This document shows, piece by piece, positions 6,947-10,192 of a DNA stretch of 10,192 nucleotides (within the stretch, counting starts at the first letter, position 1; each line of letters begins with the position of its first letter). This DNA comes from an uncultured Enterobacter sp. GTDB taxonomy: Bacteria; Pseudomonadota; Gammaproteobacteria; Enterobacterales; Enterobacteriaceae. The notes beneath the pieces are model-generated. The model did no database searches. It was not told the DNA's origin and saw only the letters and a program-made list of their open reading frames with translations. The position numbers were made by a program, and so were the translations under genes. Location of the stretch: the NCBI GenBank assembly GCA_946477805.1, contig CAMKZP010000085.1, positions 1 to 10,192 on the forward strand, given 5' to 3'.

Positions 6947-8137
6947 TTATTTCAGAGCCGGTCTGACCGCACGCCTCTTATGCCAGATCAGCCACAGCAC
7001 CGGTGCAATCAGGCTGATGATCCAGGGAACCAGGATGAGGTGCATGGTTTTCCAGCCAAATGCGTTGAACAGTGGGCCGGCACCCAGGGAACAAATCAGA
7101 CTGAAGATAAAGACACTCATGTCATTTGCCGCCTGAGCCACGCCTTTTTCTGCTGCCGAGTAGGTCGTTGCCAGCAGGCTGGTCCCTCCGACGTAAAGAA
7201 AATTCCAGCCTATCCCCATCAGGATCAACGCACTGGCAAAAAATCCCCACGTGACGCCGGACAGCACCAGCGCAATATACGCAAGCAGGAGCAGGATCCC
7301 CGCCAGCATAATGGTAGTGACACCGAACCGGTCGATGAGTCTTCCGGTGAAAAAGGAGGGAACGAAACGCCCCAGAATGTGAAGCTGGATAACCACAGCG
7401 ATCTGTGGGAGTTCAAACCCATAGTGTTTCATGGCAATGGGGGTGGCGGTCAGTCCCAGCACCATAATGCCAAACCCTGAAGCACCGGAAAAAAGCGCCA
7501 CAAGATAAGACGGCTGGGATATGACCCTGAACCACGGACGGGGACCGGTCTGTGCTGACGGGTCAGCGGTCTGTGTAGGCATGTGTAAACGCGACAGCAG
7601 AAGTAACCCCAGCGAAGCCAGCACGGCCATAAAGAGGAATGACCCCATATAGGTCACGCTGAACAGTGTGCTTCCGTAGCTGGCCAGGAACGGGCCTAAC
7701 AGGGCAGCAACAACACCGCCAGCCAGAACCAGCGAAATGGCCCGGGTGCGGAATGCCGGCAGCGCAACTTCACCCGCAGCAAAACGGAAAAACTGCGCAA
7801 AGGCCTGGTATATTCCCAGAAAAAACATCCCCAGGCACAGCAGGATGAATGAATCCTGGATCATGGCCACCATGGAAATGACGGCGGCCATAATCCCGCT
7901 CAGGGTACCGGTAATGAATCCTGTTTTTCTGCCTGCCCGATCCATCCATAAAGAGGCGGGAAACATCACCAGTACGGTGCCCAGGCTTGCCATTGAAATG
8001 GGGACCGTCACCAGTGAAGGATTTGGCGTCAGGAGGGCCCCCGCCAGTCCGCCTATTGTCATTATCAGTACCGATATCGACTGAAAGATAGCCTGTGATC
8101 CCGCAAGTATCAGGACCTGCTGACGCATATTTCTCAT
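6947..8137 (-). CDS. Major facilitator superfamily transporter (396 aa)
   Basis: An inner-membrane secondary transporter. The length (396 aa) and hydrophobic segments along the whole chain fit the 12-helix MFS fold. Signature loops appear in both halves: MDRAGRKTG at about 65-73 (motif A, loop 2-3) and GRLIDRFG at about 265-272 (the equivalent loop in the second half). A hydrophilic linker at about 182-205 (HMPTQTADPSAQTGPRP) fits the central cytoplasmic loop. I chose ATG 8137, with GGAG about 10 nt upstream; ATG 8128 is an alternative. The frame stays open to 8344, but the added residues look non-coding. Placed before the hydrolase and regulator genes, it probably moves their substrate or product; the direction of transport cannot be told. 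Confidence 0.9.
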   Translation of the reverse strand: MRNMRQQVLILAGSQAIFQSISVLIMTIGGLAGALLTPNPSLVTVPISMASLGTVLVMFPASLWMDRAGRKTGFITGTLSGIMAAVISMVAMIQDSFILLCLGMFFLGIYQAFAQFFRFAAGEVALPAFRTRAISLVLAGGVVAALLGPFLASYGSTLFSVTYMGSFLFMAVLASLGLLLLSRLHMPTQTADPSAQTGPRPWFRVISQPSYLVALFSGASGFGIMVLGLTATPIAMKHYGFELPQIAVVIQLHILGRFVPSFFTGRLIDRFGVTTIMLAGILLLLAYIALVLSGVTWGFFASALILMGIGWNFLYVGGTSLLATTYSAAEKGVAQAANDMSVFIFSLICSLGAGPLFNAFGWKTMHLILVPWIISLIAPVLWLIWHKRRAVRPALK

Positions 8138-8323
8138 GTTAGTGAAGCTCCGGAATGAAATTAAGCAGACGGGGAGCCTCAGCCCGGCATTTACCCGCCT
8201 GAAGGAAACCAGATGACACAATATCCGACCGGGTCCCGGGCAGAGGGAAATAACGGCAACGTTAAGCTGCCGCTCATCCGCCCACTCATGGTGAAAGGAG
8301 TATACGGAGCACGACAGGACACA

Positions 8324-8339
8324 CGTGAGAGGGCTCACA
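8324..8339. promoter_or_regulatory. Possible CRP-type binding site
   Basis: CGTGAGAGGGCTCACA matches the CRP core TGTGA-N6-TCACA at 9 of 10 fixed positions with the correct 6-bp spacing. It is about 190 bp before the transporter start and about 390 bp before the exported hydrolase start, rather far for direct activation unless promoters lie well upstream. Chance occurrence is possible. Confidence 0.3.
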
Positions 8340-8675
8340 GCCAATTAGCAATGAAAACGGGTCAATTCAGCAGCGAGGCCTGGAGGTACACCTGCGAACG
8401 CCTGTCGTGCCAGTGCAGAAAATTCCCCGCGAAGCAGGACAGAAATTGTGAAGCCAGGGGGAGATAAGCCCTACAGGCCGGTGGTCCGGTCAATGCCAGG
8501 TTCTTCATACTCTTCGCCTGCGAAATAAACAATGACCCGATACCATCGAAAGTTGTCCCTGTGGGCACAGGCATATCAGCAGGGTATCCCCTATGATTGA
8601 CGAGAAATTAAAGCCAGCCGGGAACTAATCAGGTATCAGATACAGGCATAATTATTTCCCTTAATATTTTTAAAT

Positions 8676-8692
8676 GTCTGCTGATGGCAGAC
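8676..8692. promoter_or_regulatory. Short dyad upstream of the exported hydrolase
   Basis: GTCTGC, a 5-nt spacer (TGATG) and GCAGAC form a perfect 6-bp dyad ending 35 bp before ATG 8728. Its position suits an operator overlapping the promoter or a 5'-leader hairpin. The motif is unrelated to the palindrome at 5828-5851. Confidence 0.35.
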
Positions 8693-8727
8693 TGTATCGT
8701 AGTATCAATATCTCATCTGGAGTCTGA

Positions 8728-9579
8728 ATGAACATGAATAAATTATTCGCTGCCGTAGTACTGAGTGCAACATTAATGTCCTCTGCTTTTGCCGCCGATC
8801 ATTATCAGCAAATTCGCAATGCAACCGGCAGAATAGAAATTGCGGGTAAAACATTTCTTATCGATCCAATGCTGGGTAAAAAAGATGCTTATCCCGGTTT
8901 TGAGAATACACACAACAGCCAGCTGCGATTCCCTCTCGTTGAACTGCCGGTAAGCATTGAGGATACCTATAAGGGTGTGGAAGGGATCATTGTCACCCAT
9001 ACGCACCTAGACCACTGGGATCCGGAAGCCCAGAAAAAGTTGCCTAAAGATATTCTCATCATCGCCCAGCATGAAGATGATGCAAAATTAATCCGGAGTC
9101 AGGGTTTTAAAAACGTCAAAGTCCTGAATGGTACAATGCAGTTCGGCGATGTTACGGTGGTTAAAACGCACGGTGCTCACGGTACTGACGAAATGTTTGC
9201 CTCGTCACTCAGCGAGATCCTCGGCGAAGCCATGGGCGTCGTTTTCACGGCAAAAGGTCATAAAACCGTCTATGTTGCCGGCGATACCCTGTGGAATGCC
9301 GACGTGAACAAGGCAATCGTGAAATACAAACCGGATGTGTTAGTGCTGAATACCGGTGATGCCCGCAACCTGAATTTCCCTGACGCAGGCATTATTATGG
9401 GCACAAAAGATGTCCGTCACGCCTATGAGATGTTGCCGCAGGCAAAAATCATTACAGTGCATATGGATGCTGTAAACCACACAACCGTCAGCCGCGCAGA
9501 TATGCGTGCCTATATCAAAGAAAACAAGATTGATGACCGTGTAGTTGTTCCAAATGATGGCGAGACCGTAAACCTTTAA
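8728..9579 (+). CDS. Exported metallo-beta-lactamase-fold hydrolase (283 aa)
   Basis: A paralogue of the cytoplasmic hydrolase at 5929-6708 with an added Sec signal peptide: a short basic start (MNMNK), a hydrophobic core (LFAAVVLSATLMSS) and a likely AFA|AD cleavage after Ala22. The mature enzyme is therefore predicted periplasmic. Metal ligands are intact: HTHLDH (His91, His93, Asp95, His96), His151 in GAHG, Asp186 in AGDT and His245 in VHMDAVNH. Shared blocks with the paralogue include FLIDPML, LIRSQGF, AGDT and VLNTG. GGAG sits 5 nt before ATG 8728, favouring it over ATG 8734. The gene is transcribed away from the transporter, is visibly lower in G+C than the other cargo genes, and is followed by a hairpin terminator. 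It lacks the wider features of a class B beta-lactamase, so carbapenem hydrolysis should not be assumed. Confidence 0.92.
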   Translation: MNMNKLFAAVVLSATLMSSAFAADHYQQIRNATGRIEIAGKTFLIDPMLGKKDAYPGFENTHNSQLRFPLVELPVSIEDTYKGVEGIIVTHTHLDHWDPEAQKKLPKDILIIAQHEDDAKLIRSQGFKNVKVLNGTMQFGDVTVVKTHGAHGTDEMFASSLSEILGEAMGVVFTAKGHKTVYVAGDTLWNADVNKAIVKYKPDVLVLNTGDARNLNFPDAGIIMGTKDVRHAYEMLPQAKIITVHMDAVNHTTVSRADMRAYIKENKIDDRVVVPNDGETVNL

Positions 9580-9605
9580 TTATTAATAACAGCATGAACT
9601 TTATA

Positions 9606-9646
9606 GAGCCAGCCTGCTCAAGCTGGCTCGATATACTGTTGTTTTT
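9606..9646 (+). terminator. Probable intrinsic terminator after the exported hydrolase
   Basis: A perfect 8-bp stem GAGCCAGC (9606-9613) / GCTGGCTC (9622-9629) with an 8-nt loop starts 26 bp after the stop codon. A T-rich stretch ending in five T's (about 9639-9646) follows. The T-run begins some 10 nt past the stem, so termination may be imperfect. Confidence 0.6.
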
Positions 9647-9878
9647 AAATTCTGGGATTGTGGCTTATATTCGTCATATTAGTGAAAAAAAACAACACAA
9701 TGAAGAACAATATAATTGCACGCCTTTTTTTGTGACAATGAAAACCTATCAGAACTTCCCTAAGAGCGGTAGCTAAGGTTTAGCACATTCCTGAATGATA
9801 CATAGCGTCCGCTTACCACTCAAAGCTGCCTGTCAAAGTGGTTAAGCTCTACCACAGCTCAGAGGTACAAAAAACCAT
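9647..9878. other. AT-rich non-coding right end of the transposon
   Basis: These 232 bp between the terminator and the right inverted repeat hold no supportable gene. Runs of A (near 9686) and T (near 9724) are present. I see no second terminal repeat or attachment site. Confidence 0.5.
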
Positions 9879-9916
9879 CTTAACGTACAATAATATTCGA
9901 TATCCAAACTGACCCC
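9879..9916 (-). repeat. Right terminal inverted repeat (38 bp)
   Basis: Read on the minus strand it begins GGGGTCAGTTTGGATATCGA and ends ATTGTACGTTAAG, equal to the left repeat except at the 22nd base. The next bases outside are TATGT, which do not match the 5 bp outside the left end (CTCTA). Confidence 0.95.
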
Positions 9917-9980
9917 TATGTACTTCACTTTTAAACCAGGGTATGAATAATAATTACTTAACTTTGATAAGGATATTGAT

Positions 9981-10192
9981 ATGACATTCTCACTGACGCT
10001 GGCCGCGTTCAAAGTAAATGGTGGTGGCGAGAGTATCACCAGCTATGAAATTGAAAACCCACCGGGTATGGCTGAACATTTTTGGACTTTACCTGAAGCA
10101 AATCTATACATGGTTTGCCTTAGCAAAAACAAAGGCCCCCTGCGTTCGGTTAAAGCAGGAATGGCTGTTTTAACGAGCCTTACTCATAATGA
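9981..10192 (+). CDS. Unrecognised gene, 5' part (runs off the window)
   Basis: An open frame of 70 codons starts at ATG 9981, with AAGGA (9969-9973) 7 nt upstream, and continues off the end of the window. The N-terminus reads MTFSLTLAAFKVNGGG and later PPGMAEHFWTLPEANLYMV. The good ribosome site and varied composition make a real gene likely, but I do not recognise the family. The first residues are mildly hydrophobic but do not form a clear signal peptide. It lies 64 bp outside the transposon and reads away from it, so it belongs to the host replicon. Confidence 0.6.
   Translation, partial: MTFSLTLAAFKVNGGGESITSYEIENPPGMAEHFWTLPEANLYMVCLSKNKGPLRSVKAGMAVLTSLTHN

Larger units (their letters stand above)
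8138..8727. other. Divergent intergenic region of the cargo
   Basis: This 590-bp gap separates the transporter (minus) from the exported hydrolase (plus) and should hold both promoters. Small dyads are present: CCTGTG/CACAGG at 8558-8571, GTATC-A-GATAC at 8633-8643 and GTCTGC/GCAGAC at 8676-8692. A CRP-like box lies at 8324-8339. The last 90 bp before 8728 are AT-rich. I could not assign a convincing -35/-10 pair. An 84-codon frame starting at 8213 has AAGGA upstream but many rare arginine codons and no recognisable content. Confidence 0.5.
642..9916. mobile_element. Complete Tn3-family unit transposon carrying a hydrolase/transporter cargo
   Basis: The element is delimited by 38-bp inverted repeats that agree at 37 of 38 positions, begin GGGG and end GTTAAG, as is usual in the Tn3 family. 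It contains an intact DDE transposase and an intact serine resolvase in divergent orientation with a repeat-rich resolution region between them. About 5.4 kb of cargo lies beyond tnpR: regulator, cytoplasmic hydrolase, MFS transporter and exported hydrolase. No known resistance gene, integron or mercury module is present. The 5 bp outside the ends are CTCTA (left) and TATGT (right), so the 5-bp target duplication normal for Tn3 elements is absent. I do not recognise it as a named transposon. Confidence 0.92.

Noticed and set aside
5871..7480. Overlapping frames opposite or inside the hydrolase and transporter genes
   Set aside because: Each lies within a well-supported gene in another frame and shows no independent motif.
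8138..8344. N-terminal extension of the transporter by 69 codons
   Set aside because: The added residues contain no membrane segment pattern typical of MFS N-termini, and the usual start of the fold fits ATG 8137 or 8128.
8213..8467. 84-codon frame with AAGGA upstream in the divergent control region
   Set aside because: Rich in rare arginine codons, low-complexity composition, no recognisable motif, and an overlapping open frame on the other strand; not supportable as a gene.
8728..9579. Class B beta-lactamase (carbapenemase)
   Set aside because: The HxHxDH motif belongs to the whole fold superfamily; the UlaG-like sequence and the similarity to a cytoplasmic paralogue argue against a beta-lactamase.
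9594..9776. 60-codon plus-strand frame after the exported hydrolase
   Set aside because: It runs straight through the terminator hairpin and AT-rich DNA and has no ribosome site.
1..10192. CRISPR arrays, tRNA or rRNA genes, toxin-antitoxin pair, replication origin
   Set aside because: No regularly spaced repeats, no tRNA-like cloverleaf or rRNA sequence, no small paired genes and no iteron series were seen on either strand.

Overview
The window looks like a piece of an enterobacterial (Enterobacterales) accessory replicon, most likely a plasmid or a plasmid-derived island. Fragments resembling IS903 and an IS6/IS26-type element lie beside a complete Tn3-family unit transposon, and nothing chromosomal or housekeeping is present. 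Host and replicon type cannot be fixed from the sequence alone.

Layout: (1) 1-641, left flank, a patchwork of IS debris: an IS6-like 3' remnant, abutting it an IS903-like 5' remnant, then a short open frame cut off at the transposon end. (2) 642-9916, a transposon of about 9.3 kb bounded by 38-bp inverted repeats that match at 37 of 38 positions (GGGG...GTTAAG, the Tn3-family pattern). Its core is tnpA (minus) and tnpR (plus), divergent across a resolution-site region. (3) Cargo, 4824-9579: a minus-strand run of MFS transporter, cytoplasmic metallo-beta-lactamase-fold hydrolase and DJ-1/AraC-type regulator, and facing away from it a plus-strand gene for a second, signal-peptide-bearing hydrolase related to the first. 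(4) 9917-10192, right flank, with the start of an unrecognised gene at 9981.

The cargo reads as one small-molecule module: a sensor-regulator, a membrane transporter, and two related hydrolases, one predicted inside the cell and one exported. Neither substrate nor phenotype can be read from the sequence. A lactone or another hydrolysable toxic compound is a reasonable guess, because the hydrolases look like the UlaG/COG2220 type, but this is inference. A perfect 24-bp palindrome lies just upstream of the regulator start and could be its operator.

The two transposon ends lack matching 5-bp flanks, so the element has either rearranged since insertion or arrived by recombination.
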